Source: an uncultured Deferribacteres bacterium
Lineage (GTDB): Bacteria > Zhuqueibacterota > JdFR-76 > DREG01
DNA length: 64,000 bases
NCBI GenBank assembly: GCA_913009825.1
Contig: CAJVYQ010000012.1
Coordinates: 39,315 to 103,314 of the forward strand
Direction of reading: 5' to 3'
The notes beneath the pieces are model-generated. The model was given only the letters and a program-made list of their open reading frames with translations. It was not told the DNA's origin and ran no database searches. Position numbers and translations under genes: made by a program. Positions 26,010 through 34,751 of this stretch are shown in pieces; positions within the stretch are counted from its first letter, which is position 1; the number at the start of each line of letters is the position of its first letter.

Positions 26010-27715
26010 TTTCCCTTGTTTTCCATAATTATCTCAATAATTCTTTGTGATAGTTTTTCAAGTTCAACAAATTCCTTGTTACCCGTTTTACGATGCTTCA
26101 ATTCCGCCTGTCCGTTTTTAAGATTCTTTTCACCAAGAATCGATTGAACCGGCATACCCAAAAGGTCGGCATCGCGAAATTTAAAACCGGGACTAACATT
26201 CCGGTCATCCAGTAAACACTCTATCCCCAGTCCGCTTAATTCCTGGTAAACAGCATCCGTTTTTTCCCGAACCAACCGATTCTTATAATTGATCGGTAAA
26301 ATATGCACCGCAAACGGCGCCAGTGTAAAATTCCAGACAATTCCGTTTTCGTCCGCATTTTGCTCAATATAACCGGCCATTATGCGTTCGATGCCAATAC
26401 CGTAACTTCCCATAATGATGGGAATCTCTTTGCCGTTCTGATCCAGCACGTTGGCGCCCATGCTTGCCGAATATTTTGTGCCAAGCTTAAAAATATGACC
26501 CAATTCGATGGCATGCACAACTCGTAAAGAATGGCCGCATTCAGGGCAGAGATCGCCGCTTTTTACCAAAGCCAGATCGACATACTCTTTAACCGGAAAA
26601 TCTTTACCGGGAGCAATACCGCCAATGTGAAAATGATCTTTATTGGCGCCGCTTACAAATCCGGTTTGATCCTTTAGAGTATTATCGACATAAACCGGAA
26701 TTCCTTTGATACCCACAGGACTGATAAATCCCACGTGAGCATTACAGATTTCAAACACTTCTTCAGGCGTTGCCGGCCTGAACAGATCGCTGAATTTTGT
26801 TAGCATTTTCATTTCATTCACTTCATAATCGCCGCGAATAACAATGAAAACCGGTTTGGAATCAATAAAATACAGCATCGACTTCATGAAATATTCAGAA
26901 GATAAATTTAAGAATGTTGATACTTCATCGATGGTACGTTTCTCCGGAGTAGAAATTTCCGTTAATTCCCGGTAAGGAGAATCTTCAACCGGTTCGAGTC
27001 TGAACCCGGCAATCTCCGCATTTGCGGCGTAACTACATTGACCACACAACGCCACATTGTCCTCCCCCATCTCAGATTCCAGCATAAACTCCTGTGAGGA
27101 AGCCCCACCCATCAAACCACTGGAAGCTCCTACTTCAAAAAATTTTAACCCACAGCGACCGAAAATGTTTCGATAAGCCCGCGCATGTTTGTCATAAGCA
27201 ATATCCAACCCTTCCCAAGTGTAGTCCAGTGTGTAAGAATCTTTCATCAAAAATTGACGGGTGCGCAGCAAACCGGAACGCGGGCGCGGTTCATCACGAA
27301 ATTTATTTTGAATTTGATACCAGATTTGTGGCAGCTCTTTGTAGGATCGGATATCGTTTCTGGCGATGGCACAGATCACTTCTTCGTGAGTCGGAGCCAG
27401 ACACATCATTCTGTTTTTTCGATCAGGAAAATGAAACATTTCATCGCCAAAATTTTCCGCCCGCCCGGTTTCCTGCCAGATATCCAATGGATTTAACGCG
27501 GGCAGAAAAACCTCCTGTCCCCCAATGGCGTCCATCTCTTCACGCACAATATTCATAATTTTTTTCAGTACGCGCCAGCTTAACGGCAAATAAGAATAAA
27601 TGCCGGCCGCGAGCATTCTTACTAAACCGGCCCGTAACATCAATTGGTGACTTTTGATTACTGCATCTGAAGGAATTTCCTTAAGAGTGGGAGAAAAAAA
27701 TTCGGACATCTTCAT
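26006..27715 (-). CDS. proS: Prolyl-tRNA synthetase, bacterial type with editing domain
   Basis: 569 residues. Class II motifs are visible: LMLRAGLVRMLAAGIYSYLP at the start, QIQNKFRDEPRPRSGLLRTR (motif 2, about residues 135-155), and the GSYGIGIERIMAGYIEQNAD region (motif 3). Between motifs 2 and 3 lies the ~180-residue INS editing domain that clears Ala-tRNA-Pro. The anticodon-binding domain ends the protein. The ATG at 27715 is preceded by AAGGAG; an upstream TTG is in frame but not needed. Confidence 0.96.
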   Translation of the reverse strand: MKMSEFFSPTLKEIPSDAVIKSHQLMLRAGLVRMLAAGIYSYLPLSWRVLKKIMNIVREEMDAIGGQEVFLPALNPLDIWQETGRAENFGDEMFHFPDRKNRMMCLAPTHEEVICAIARNDIRSYKELPQIWYQIQNKFRDEPRPRSGLLRTRQFLMKDSYTLDYTWEGLDIAYDKHARAYRNIFGRCGLKFFEVGASSGLMGGASSQEFMLESEMGEDNVALCGQCSYAANAEIAGFRLEPVEDSPYRELTEISTPEKRTIDEVSTFLNLSSEYFMKSMLYFIDSKPVFIVIRGDYEVNEMKMLTKFSDLFRPATPEEVFEICNAHVGFISPVGIKGIPVYVDNTLKDQTGFVSGANKDHFHIGGIAPGKDFPVKEYVDLALVKSGDLCPECGHSLRVVHAIELGHIFKLGTKYSASMGANVLDQNGKEIPIIMGSYGIGIERIMAGYIEQNADENGIVWNFTLAPFAVHILPINYKNRLVREKTDAVYQELSGLGIECLLDDRNVSPGFKFRDADLLGMPVQSILGEKNLKNGQAELKHRKTGNKEFVELEKLSQRIIEIIMENKGK

Positions 27716-27878
27716 AAAAAACAAGCTCCTTTTTCAAAGTAACCTTTTATCTAATAAATTTTAAATATCCATATTTTTTTGTTTTAAATCAAGTTTTTTA
27801 TCATGTTATGTTTGAATCTTCCGACTTTTTTTATTATCAATTACAGCCTGCCGGACATGCGAAATATTATAAATAAAC

Positions 27879-28226
27879 GTAACTATTCAGCTCACGTCTG
27901 TCTGACACAGGCAGAAAGCGCACGAAACAATCGAATGATCTCATCTAACTTTTTTCCTGTTTTTTTTTGAGTCTTTCGCGGGCTGCCTGAGTAGTGACAA
28001 TACCGTAACACTTTAGTTTTTTGAACAAATCCGCTCCCTTTGCGCTCTCTGCGTCTCTGCGTTTTAAAGCGCCTGTTTTTTTAACGCAGAGACGCGGAGG
28101 GCGCAGAGAAATTGAAAAAATCGTCTACCTGTTCAGCACGCGAATTACACGAAATCGTACGAATAGGACAAAATAGTTAACGATTCGCGTTTTTTAGCGA
28201 TATTAGCGGGCAACCTGAATAGTTAC
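27879..28226. mobile_element. MITE-like element with 12-bp inverted ends and an 8-bp target duplication
   Basis: The left end GTAACTATTCAG (27879-27890) and right end CTGAATAGTTAC (28215-28226) are perfect inverse copies. Directly outside them AAATAAAC occurs on both sides (27871-27878 and 28227-28234), which is an 8-bp target-site duplication. The 348-bp interior has no gene but carries a large inverted repeat (28039-28063 with 28083-28108). A half copy starting GTAACTATTCAG occurs at 57043. It is a non-autonomous element; the transposase that moves it is not in the window. Confidence 0.75.
28039..28108. repeat. Long imperfect palindrome inside the 348-bp element
   Basis: A TTTGCGCTCTCTGCGTCTC-type arm (28039-28063) is inverse to an AACGCAGAGACGCGGAGGG-type arm (28083-28108), with a 19-bp loop. 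The same CTCTGCGT/ACGCAGAG sequence family recurs at 63855-63990. Confidence 0.6.
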
Positions 28227-28359
28227 AAATAAACTAACAAATTAATCATAATTCAGAAATTTTTTCCCCGGAATTATCTGATATTTCGACTGATACGATT
28301 GCCTCTTGATTTTCTGCATTTATTTTATCAAATTATGTTTAAAAAAGTACGGAGTGATC

Positions 28360-29001
28360 GTGCCGAAGAAAGCCGCTAAAAACAAATACTTCATTTCCGT
28401 AGCCGGTAACATCGGAGTCGGCAAAACCACTTTTGCTGAACTTCTCAGTCAACATTTTGGCTGGAAAATGTTCTATGAAAAAGTGATCGATAATCCCTAT
28501 TTACCGGCTTATTATGCAGACAAGAAAAAATGGAGTTTTCATCTTCAGGTATATTTGTTCAATCAGCGGTTCAAAGAGCAGCTTGAAATAATGAATAGCC
28601 ATGAGTCCTGTGTTCAGGATCGTTCCATTTACGAAGATCCGGAAATTTTTGCTTACGTTCTGAACAAGCAAGACAATCTCAGCGATCTGGATTATGAAAC
28701 CTATCTCACTCTGTTTTCCAACCTGATTCCCTTTCTGCCTGAACCTGACCTGCTTATCTACCTGCGCGCTTCAACCTGGACGCTGCTTTCCCGCATTCGC
28801 GCAAGAGGCCGTGAATTTGAAAAGTCCATCACCGGAGAATTTTTACACGATCTCAACCTTGCTTATGAGAGATGGATGAAGAAACTGGCAAAGAAGAACA
28901 ACCTGCTCATCGTCGCGACGGACAATTTCAATGTTAAGAAGCACACATACAAACTGACGGAAGTTTATCGAACAATTGAAGAAAAATTGCATCTTAGATA
29001 A
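28360..29001 (+). CDS. Deoxynucleoside kinase
   Basis: 213 residues from the GTG at 28360, which follows GGAG by 5 bases; upstream in-frame codons are less likely. The P-loop GNIGVGKTTF (about residues 16-25), the FYEKVIDNPYL substrate segment, the QDRSIYED motif (about 87-94, ERS/DRS-type) and the R-x-R-GREFEKSIT lid (about 145) identify a dNK/deoxyguanosine-kinase family enzyme. It phosphorylates deoxynucleosides in the salvage pathway; substrate specificity cannot be read by eye. Confidence 0.88.
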   Translation: MPKKAAKNKYFISVAGNIGVGKTTFAELLSQHFGWKMFYEKVIDNPYLPAYYADKKKWSFHLQVYLFNQRFKEQLEIMNSHESCVQDRSIYEDPEIFAYVLNKQDNLSDLDYETYLTLFSNLIPFLPEPDLLIYLRASTWTLLSRIRARGREFEKSITGEFLHDLNLAYERWMKKLAKKNNLLIVATDNFNVKKHTYKLTEVYRTIEEKLHLR

Positions 29002-29003
29002 AT

Positions 29004-29111
29004 ACCTGAATTGAATGATTGTAGGGCGATTCGCTGAATCGTCAACCGGTATTGGCACCGAAGAGTGAAAACCCGTTTCAAGTTCAAAAACAAAAGAAAC
29101 GCTCACTTCAG
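29004..29111. repeat. Diverged copy of the ACCTGAATTGA inverted-repeat element
   Basis: It starts ACCTGAATTGAATGATTGT and ends CGCTCACTTCAG, with GTAGGGCGATTCGCTGAATCG inside, matching the element at 34386-34522 along its ends and centre. No target duplication is recognisable here. It sits between two convergent genes. Confidence 0.55.
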
Positions 29112-29136
29112 AAAATAATGATTCTCCTCCCTGTCG

Positions 29137-30420
29137 CTATTTTAGCAATGTGCATTTTTTTACCATTGATATACGCCTGATTGCACCATTTTTCTGAACG
29201 GCAACCGTCAATTGGTAAAAATAGATGGCACTGGGTAATCCTGTCGCCTGCCAATTGAACTCATGATATCCTGTTTCCTGCCAGCCTGTTTCTATGGTTT
29301 TAATCTCTCTGCCACGCGTATCCAAAATGCGGAAAACAATTTCAGATCGTCCGGGCAGGTAATAAGAGATTGTGGTGGATAAATTAAACGGATTGGGGTA
29401 GTTTTGTTCTAAAAGGAAATTCACCGGTGGTTCTATTTGATCGACAACAACGGTCCTGTTTTCCAAAGCCAAATAATTGCTGATTCCATGTATTATGGCT
29501 GCGGCGGTTTTGCCATAATTGCCGGCGTTTTCACAATTTATATCTTCGTAGGTGAGCGCCATCACATTTTCGCTATAATTCAGCCAAAACCAGGATTCGG
29601 GGTATTTCAGGGGCGTGCCTGTCTTCCAACTGACAAAGTAATTCCACGGTTCAATTCCAAACAAATAATAAAAACGCACATCTCCGATGAACAGCTTTTC
29701 ATAAACGGAGTAAGCCGGAGAGGTGCCAACAGGATCGTGATAAACAAAATAACGTTTACAGGCGTAAGCAGAATGCATATTCAACGCAACCTCAATGGGA
29801 GAGCCGGAGTTCATCAGTTCGATAAAACGATTTCGCAGAGTCGCCACTTCCGGTTCCACGGTAGCTGCGTACCAATTGCTTTCAATATCCACATGATGGG
29901 CATTTTCACGGGGATATTCCAGTTCCACGCCGTCAGGGTTATACATGGGAATGATATAAAACACACATTTCCGCCGCATAAATTTGGCGAAATCACTTTC
30001 CGAAGTTAACAGGTTGATGATTTCATCAGTTACCCAAAAGCCTTGCACCTCTCCGGGATGAGTACGGGCGTGAATGTAAATGGCTCTTTTGGGTTTCACT
30101 TCATTTGTATCCGTGATAGTCAGTTCCCATAACGCACGATTTTGCACACTGGCGCCGAGGGAGTCAACTGAGACGTAAGGACTTTCCCCCCACCTTTGTA
30201 AATCTACTAAAAGACTGTCGTAATCGTAACCCCAATGATCTCCAAACATTTTCAATAAAGATCTAGCTAAAATTTCATCGAAACCGCATTTGTCCTGTTC
30301 AAGATAAACTGTCTGCCGGTTGGTTTGGGAAAAGGATTTTATTGCCAGTGAAAAACAGACCATTGTAAAAACAGGAACAATCGTTGAGAAAAATTTATCT
30401 TTTAATCTTTTCAATATCAT
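29137..30420 (-). CDS. Secreted M14 zinc carboxypeptidase with C-terminal sorting domain
   Basis: 427 residues. The N-terminal hydrophobic segment (about residues 13-30) is a signal peptide. The metallocarboxypeptidase zinc motif HARTHPGEVQG (His and Glu, about residue 116) and the distal SYEDIN-like TYEDINCENAGN (catalytic-Glu region) fit family M14. After about residue 335 comes LLEQNYPNPFNLSTTISYYL and a beta-sandwich ending in basic residues. This is the FCB-group sorting domain that directs proteins to type IX secretion or cell-surface display. The peptide substrate is unknown. Confidence 0.87.
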   Translation of the reverse strand: MILKRLKDKFFSTIVPVFTMVCFSLAIKSFSQTNRQTVYLEQDKCGFDEILARSLLKMFGDHWGYDYDSLLVDLQRWGESPYVSVDSLGASVQNRALWELTITDTNEVKPKRAIYIHARTHPGEVQGFWVTDEIINLLTSESDFAKFMRRKCVFYIIPMYNPDGVELEYPRENAHHVDIESNWYAATVEPEVATLRNRFIELMNSGSPIEVALNMHSAYACKRYFVYHDPVGTSPAYSVYEKLFIGDVRFYYLFGIEPWNYFVSWKTGTPLKYPESWFWLNYSENVMALTYEDINCENAGNYGKTAAAIIHGISNYLALENRTVVVDQIEPPVNFLLEQNYPNPFNLSTTISYYLPGRSEIVFRILDTRGREIKTIETGWQETGYHEFNWQATGLPSAIYFYQLTVAVQKNGAIRRISMVKKCTLLK

Positions 30421-30467
30421 ACTTTCAATATTTTGAAGAGTTTAAAATGATTTGCCCGTTGCTGACT

Positions 30468-32327
30468 TTAGGGTTCTTCAATCAGAAAGGCTACTTTTCC
30501 ATCCATATTTGAAAATACAATTTGATTTTTATGCACCGGCGCTATTGTGTTAATCAGAGTATTGCCGAATTTATAACGCCAGTTTATTTTACCGGTCACT
30601 CCGTTAAGAGAATACAGCAAACCGTTCTTGGTTGAGAAAAACAGGCTTCCCTCCTTCTCTGTCATCATGGAAGGCGCGATATCGTAACCAAAGTCACAAT
30701 TGGTTTGCCAAATCGTTTGAAAATGATGCGACTGTGTCGATACGGCAATGACCGTATCCCGCATGCAGCGAGCGTAAATCCGGCTGCCATCCGCGGAAAT
30801 ACCTATGGTTTCCCTTACCATATACCGGTTGGTACGCCAGACAGTCTTGCCGGTGTTTGCATCAATTGCCGTCATAAACCGATCAGGCGCTACGATGAAA
30901 ACGTGGCCATTTGCCGCAACCGGCCAGCAGGCAGCCGGGGAATACAGAACACCCTGTTTGCCACCCCGCCAGCGCCATCGTACGCTACCATCTGCAGAAT
31001 TAAGCGCATAAAGTGTTTCGTCCCATGCGCCGAAGATGATTGAATTTCCTGAAATTGCAGGTTTTGTTTCGACAAAACCATCAATTCCGTTTGTCTGCCA
31101 GTTTATTTTGCCGGTCACCAGATCGATGGACCTGAAAATATGATCGCTGCTACCGATAAAAGCGGAACCTTGAAAAAGCACCGGCGAAGCTACCACAGGA
31201 TCTCTGGTTTTCACTTTCCAGATTGGGCGCCCTGTTTCGCGGTTCAAACAATAAATTGAACTGTCCACCGAAGCGATGACAATGTGACTATCTGCCACAG
31301 CAGGCGTAGAAAAAACGGCGCCGCCTGCAAAAAAACGCCAAACAGGTTTGCCGTCGCTTAAATTAAGACATGTCACAGTTCCGCCGGCATCGCAGGAATA
31401 AATTCTGTTGCCGGTTACTACCGGAGCAGAGACTACCGTTCGTTTACTGTTAAATACCCATTTTATATGCAGGTTGGGATATCTGTCATTGATGGAAAAA
31501 TCCGGTACTTCACTGTTCTTCACCTCGTTGGGAGAATATTTCTTCTCCAGAGAAAGTTTCAGCCATGCCGGTTTGGTTTCCGTATTTGTGATCCTTGCGC
31601 AGAAGAAAACGCTGTCGCCGCGCATGGTAACCAAATTGTACCCTCCCGCCTTCTCTTTCCGGCGCAGACTGGAGCGTCCCATAATTCCCGGAATACCGGC
31701 AAAAGTGGTAAAACGGTTCCGATGACCGTGGCCATGCAGGATCATCTTCACATTGTAATTTTTTACAAGTTCGAGAAATTGATACCAATTGTCTATGGAG
31801 CGATCAACGGGATAGTGCGTAACAAAAATAAGCGGTTGTTTTTTGTTTTTGAGATTGAGCAACAGATTTTGCAGCCACTGTAAATCTTCCACCGCAAAAT
31901 GACCGTCCGCCATGCGCATAACCGGCCCCTGATGCAGACCGATAAATTTATAGCCTTTGTAATCGAAGACAAATTTATCGCTTCCCCAGAATTTTATAAA
32001 ATTTGCACCGCCGGACTGTGTCCATTTCGTATCATGATTGCCGGGGATTATGTAGTATGGTTTTTTCAATCCGGATAAAATATTTTTGGCGGTTTTTAAA
32101 TTATCATTCATGTCGGTTTCGGCAATATCGCCGGAGATGATGGTGAATTTCACATCAGATAAACCATTGATATCCGCAACAGCATTTTGCAGATCCTCCT
32201 CCCCGCTGCCGCCGGCTGTGGATACATGTGTATCGCTGAGCCAGGCAAATTTGAATGATTTCTGTGATGAGCAGGACAGCAATAAAAAGGTAAGTAAAAC
32301 AAGAATAAATGTTTTGTGCAGTTTCAT
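30468..32327 (-). CDS. Lipoprotein fusing a metallophosphoesterase with a PQQ-type beta-propeller
   Basis: 619 residues from the ATG preceded by AAAAGGAA; 14 in-frame codons upstream are rejected. MKLHKTFILVLLTFLLLSC is a lipoprotein signal (lipobox Cys at 19). The calcineurin-like domain (residues ~25-270) has WLSDTH, SGDIAETD, IPGNHDTKW, VTHYPVD and LHGHGHRN, the full set of metal ligands. The second half is a propeller of repeated blades (TVTCLNLSDGKPVWRF, SIYCLNRETGRPIWKV and more) of the PQQ/BamB type. It probably lies on the outer or inner membrane periplasmic face. The substrate is not known. Confidence 0.88.
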   Translation of the reverse strand: MKLHKTFILVLLTFLLLSCSSQKSFKFAWLSDTHVSTAGGSGEEDLQNAVADINGLSDVKFTIISGDIAETDMNDNLKTAKNILSGLKKPYYIIPGNHDTKWTQSGGANFIKFWGSDKFVFDYKGYKFIGLHQGPVMRMADGHFAVEDLQWLQNLLLNLKNKKQPLIFVTHYPVDRSIDNWYQFLELVKNYNVKMILHGHGHRNRFTTFAGIPGIMGRSSLRRKEKAGGYNLVTMRGDSVFFCARITNTETKPAWLKLSLEKKYSPNEVKNSEVPDFSINDRYPNLHIKWVFNSKRTVVSAPVVTGNRIYSCDAGGTVTCLNLSDGKPVWRFFAGGAVFSTPAVADSHIVIASVDSSIYCLNRETGRPIWKVKTRDPVVASPVLFQGSAFIGSSDHIFRSIDLVTGKINWQTNGIDGFVETKPAISGNSIIFGAWDETLYALNSADGSVRWRWRGGKQGVLYSPAACWPVAANGHVFIVAPDRFMTAIDANTGKTVWRTNRYMVRETIGISADGSRIYARCMRDTVIAVSTQSHHFQTIWQTNCDFGYDIAPSMMTEKEGSLFFSTKNGLLYSLNGVTGKINWRYKFGNTLINTIAPVHKNQIVFSNMDGKVAFLIEEP

Positions 32328-32359
32328 GGAATTTTTCCTTTTATTATGTACCGCCTTTT

Positions 32360-32384
32360 GGCGATTCAACGAATCGCTTTACAA
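32360..32384 (-). repeat. Fragment of the ACCTGAATTGA element core
   Basis: On the minus strand this reads TTGTAAAGCGATTCGTTGAA and TCGCC. This is close to the TTGTAGGGCGATTCGCTGAATCG core of the elements at 29004 and 34386. No ends are preserved. Confidence 0.4.
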
Positions 32385-32430
32385 CTATCCAGATTTTGAA
32401 ATATTTTTCTGAGAACAAAACAGTCATCTC

Positions 32431-32733
32431 TCAGCGCAACAGGATCATTTTTCTCTCTGTTTTAAATGATCCGGCTGTGATTCGGTAATAATAAATTTCG
32501 CTGGACAAGTTGCCGGCAGTCCACAGGAACCGGTAATGACCGGCGGGAAGCGTTTTGGCAACAAAGGTATCTATCTCCCGGCCCAGAACGGAGTAGACTT
32601 TCAAAACAACAAACTCCTGTTTGGGCAGCGTAAATTCAATTGCTGTTGTTGGGTTGAAAGGATTGGGATAGTTCTGCTCCAGCTCGTATGAAAGGGGTAC
32701 GAATGAAGTTTTACTTTTCCTGTTAAATCGCAT
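32431..32733 (-). pseudogene. Orphan C-terminal sorting domain without passenger
   Basis: A 100-codon frame consists almost only of a sorting domain: LEQNYPNPFNPTTAIEFTLP at about residues 18-37, then the beta-sandwich (VYSVLGREIDTF) and a basic end ERKMILLR. There is no signal peptide and no other domain. It is most simply the surviving tail of a deleted secreted protein, although an ATG happens to open the frame. It lies upstream of the phosphoesterase lipoprotein on the same strand. Confidence 0.7.
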
Positions 32734-32790
32734 GATAATTCTTTTTTATGTTTTTTATTTCGAGCCGCTCAGGCGAGTGGTTAGTAGATA

Positions 32791-33705
32791 TTATTTCATC
32801 TCCACAATTTCTTCTATTCCTTTTTCGTAGGTTGTGGCTGGGAAAAATTGCTTTTCAAATTTCGAACTATCAAACAGGTATTCATATTCAAGCTGATACA
32901 ACATTTCCATTGATTCTTTAGCTAACGAATTAAATAATCCTGCTATCGTAATCATAAATTTATTCAGCACCGAATATTTGGGATTAACCCCATACTTTTC
33001 GGCAATTAATTTAATAAATTCTTCACCTGTTAACGCATTTCTATCTGTCGGCAAATGCCAGACCTGATTATATGCGTCAACTGTATTTCCCAACAATGCC
33101 GTTGCTTTACCTGCATCGGGAGTATAAGTCATTGAATGTTTAGCCTTATCATTTAATATCCAATTTGCTTTTTTTCCATTTTTCAACTTTTCAAATACCA
33201 TTGGTGATACCATTGTATTCACAGCATTTGGACCATAAAAATCTGCAGAACGGGCTATTAATGCTTGAATATTTCCTTTCTTAACTTCATCCATTAACTG
33301 CTCAGCAATTTGAGTCCTAACTTCGCCCTTTTTACTGCAAGGATTGATTGAAGTTTCTTCAGTCATCCAACCATCAACTTTGCCATACATATAAACATTA
33401 TCAAAAAATACCAGTTTAGTTGAATGCTCTTTACAAGCGTTTATTACGTTTGACATAATTACAGGCCAGCTTTTCATCCAGATTTCCGTTTTGTAATGAA
33501 GTCCAACAGTCAAATACGCAATTTGGGAATTTTTTACTGCATTCCGTGTCTCCTGTTGGTTGGTTAAATCTGCTGAAAATATGTCATCGGTTGGATGAAC
33601 TTTTTTAGGATTTCTGCTTACTAATCGGATTTCTGTATTATAATTTTTTAGAGATTTGGCCAATTCTTTCCCAATTACTCCACCAGAACCTAAGATTGTC
33701 TGCAT
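32791..33705 (-). CDS. NAD-dependent epimerase/dehydratase family protein
   Basis: 304 residues from the ATG that follows AGGGAAAATT. The frame continues 109 codons upstream, but that part is not like the family. A variant of the Rossmann glycine motif starts the protein (ILGSGGVIGKELAKSL). The SDR-type FFDNVYMYGKVDGWMTEE and ALIARSADFYGP blocks (SYK-like Tyr region) follow. The protein closely resembles Bacteroidota sequences annotated as NAD-dependent epimerases. It is AT-rich relative to its neighbours, which fits recent import. Substrate unknown. Confidence 0.82.
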   Translation of the reverse strand: MQTILGSGGVIGKELAKSLKNYNTEIRLVSRNPKKVHPTDDIFSADLTNQQETRNAVKNSQIAYLTVGLHYKTEIWMKSWPVIMSNVINACKEHSTKLVFFDNVYMYGKVDGWMTEETSINPCSKKGEVRTQIAEQLMDEVKKGNIQALIARSADFYGPNAVNTMVSPMVFEKLKNGKKANWILNDKAKHSMTYTPDAGKATALLGNTVDAYNQVWHLPTDRNALTGEEFIKLIAEKYGVNPKYSVLNKFMITIAGLFNSLAKESMEMLYQLEYEYLFDSSKFEKQFFPATTYEKGIEEIVEMK

Positions 33706-34385
33706 AATTTTCCCTATTGTTCTTTCAGTTTTTTCTTCTCTGATTTTTATTAGAGCTTTACCCTGTTCAGTTAATTTAAGATATTCCTTATTTTCTCTCC
33801 TCATGAGAAATATGAATAGTACAGTGATTATTTCTATTATTATTTTAATTTTATTGCCCCCACACATACATAAAAATATAGCTAAATGAAAATAATTTTT
33901 TTTCAATTTAGACAAAACACTTAGAAAATGCAAGTAAAACAGCAGAATGACTGTAAAACCTCCGTTATAGACAGGCAAGAAGATAATCTTCATTTCTTTA
34001 AAAGGTTGAAACGGTTCATTGATTCGTAACATCTTATTAACACGTGCTTTAAGTCAGAAGATAATAAAAAAACAAGATTGAGTACAACTGTTTCAAAGGT
34101 TTTCCAGACATGTCCTCTAGCTAAAACTGAGGTATTACGAACGACTACATCTACCAACTCTAATCAGCAAATCAAACCTGAATAATTATTCCACTTGATT
34201 CATAATGAAAGATTGTTAATTTAAATAAACGATCAACTTTAAAAGTGTCATGAATTCAAAAGGAAAAGAAATTGTAACCACTCAATATTTAGTGGTATTT
34301 CAAGTTTTAGCCACTAAGATATCAAGGCACAAAGATTCATAAAATATTATTTTTGTGTTTCTTAGTGTCTTTGTGCCTTAGTAGC
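33706..34385. other. Upstream region of the epimerase gene; AT-rich, with repeat debris
   Basis: On the minus strand a frame in phase with the epimerase continues to 34032 and encodes two hydrophobic stretches and a charged segment (RRENKEYLKLTEQGKAL). I cannot tell whether this is a real separate gene fragment. From about 34300 a degenerate dispersed repeat begins, with AAGGCACAAAGA (34324-34335) inverse to TCTTTGTGCCTT (34368-34379). Confidence 0.4.
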
Positions 34386-34522
34386 ACCTGAATTGAGCGA
34401 TTGTAGGGCGATTCGCCTGTCTGCACAGGCAGGCTGAATCGCCAACAGAATTTACACTAAAACCATAAACCCGTCTGGTAACAGTAACAAACTGAAAAAC
34501 AAAAGAATCGCTCAATTCAGGT
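34386..34522. mobile_element. 137-bp inverted-repeat element with a 3-bp target duplication
   Basis: The ends ACCTGAATTGAGCGATT (34386-34402) and their inverse (34506-34522) match perfectly over 17 bp. AGC flanks both sides (34383-34385 and 34523-34525). The same surrounding sequence without the element occurs at 42151-42217, where CTTAGTGTCTTTTTGCC runs straight on to GGCAATGAGC. This shows the insertion point directly. Non-coding; related copies at 29004 and (core only) 32360. Confidence 0.7.
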
Positions 34523-34525
34523 AGC

Positions 34526-34751
34526 AATAACTACACTACTATGATTTATTGAGCGGATACAAGAAATTGTTCCGGTTCATCGTTGCCAATAATGAAATGA
34601 ACTCAACAATCTTCAGATTCTGTTACAGAGATGCTGCCGAATTTCCAATTTCTTAGGTCTGATTTCATATTTCTGCCGCAAAACTTGCGCCCATAAAAAC
34701 AAGTAATTCCCAATAGCGCAATATTTCAAAATCCAACTCAAAGAAAGCAAA
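34526..34751. other. Spacer before the permease gene
   Basis: The first part (to about 34570) continues the dispersed repeat shared with 42180-42217 (ATGATTTATTGAGCGGATAC versus ATGATTTGTTGAGTGGATAC). The rest shows no gene and no promoter that I can support. Confidence 0.35.

Noticed and set aside
32791..34032. Full 413-codon version of the epimerase
   Set aside because: The N-terminal 109 codons are not family-like, and a good ribosome-binding site stands before the ATG at 33705.
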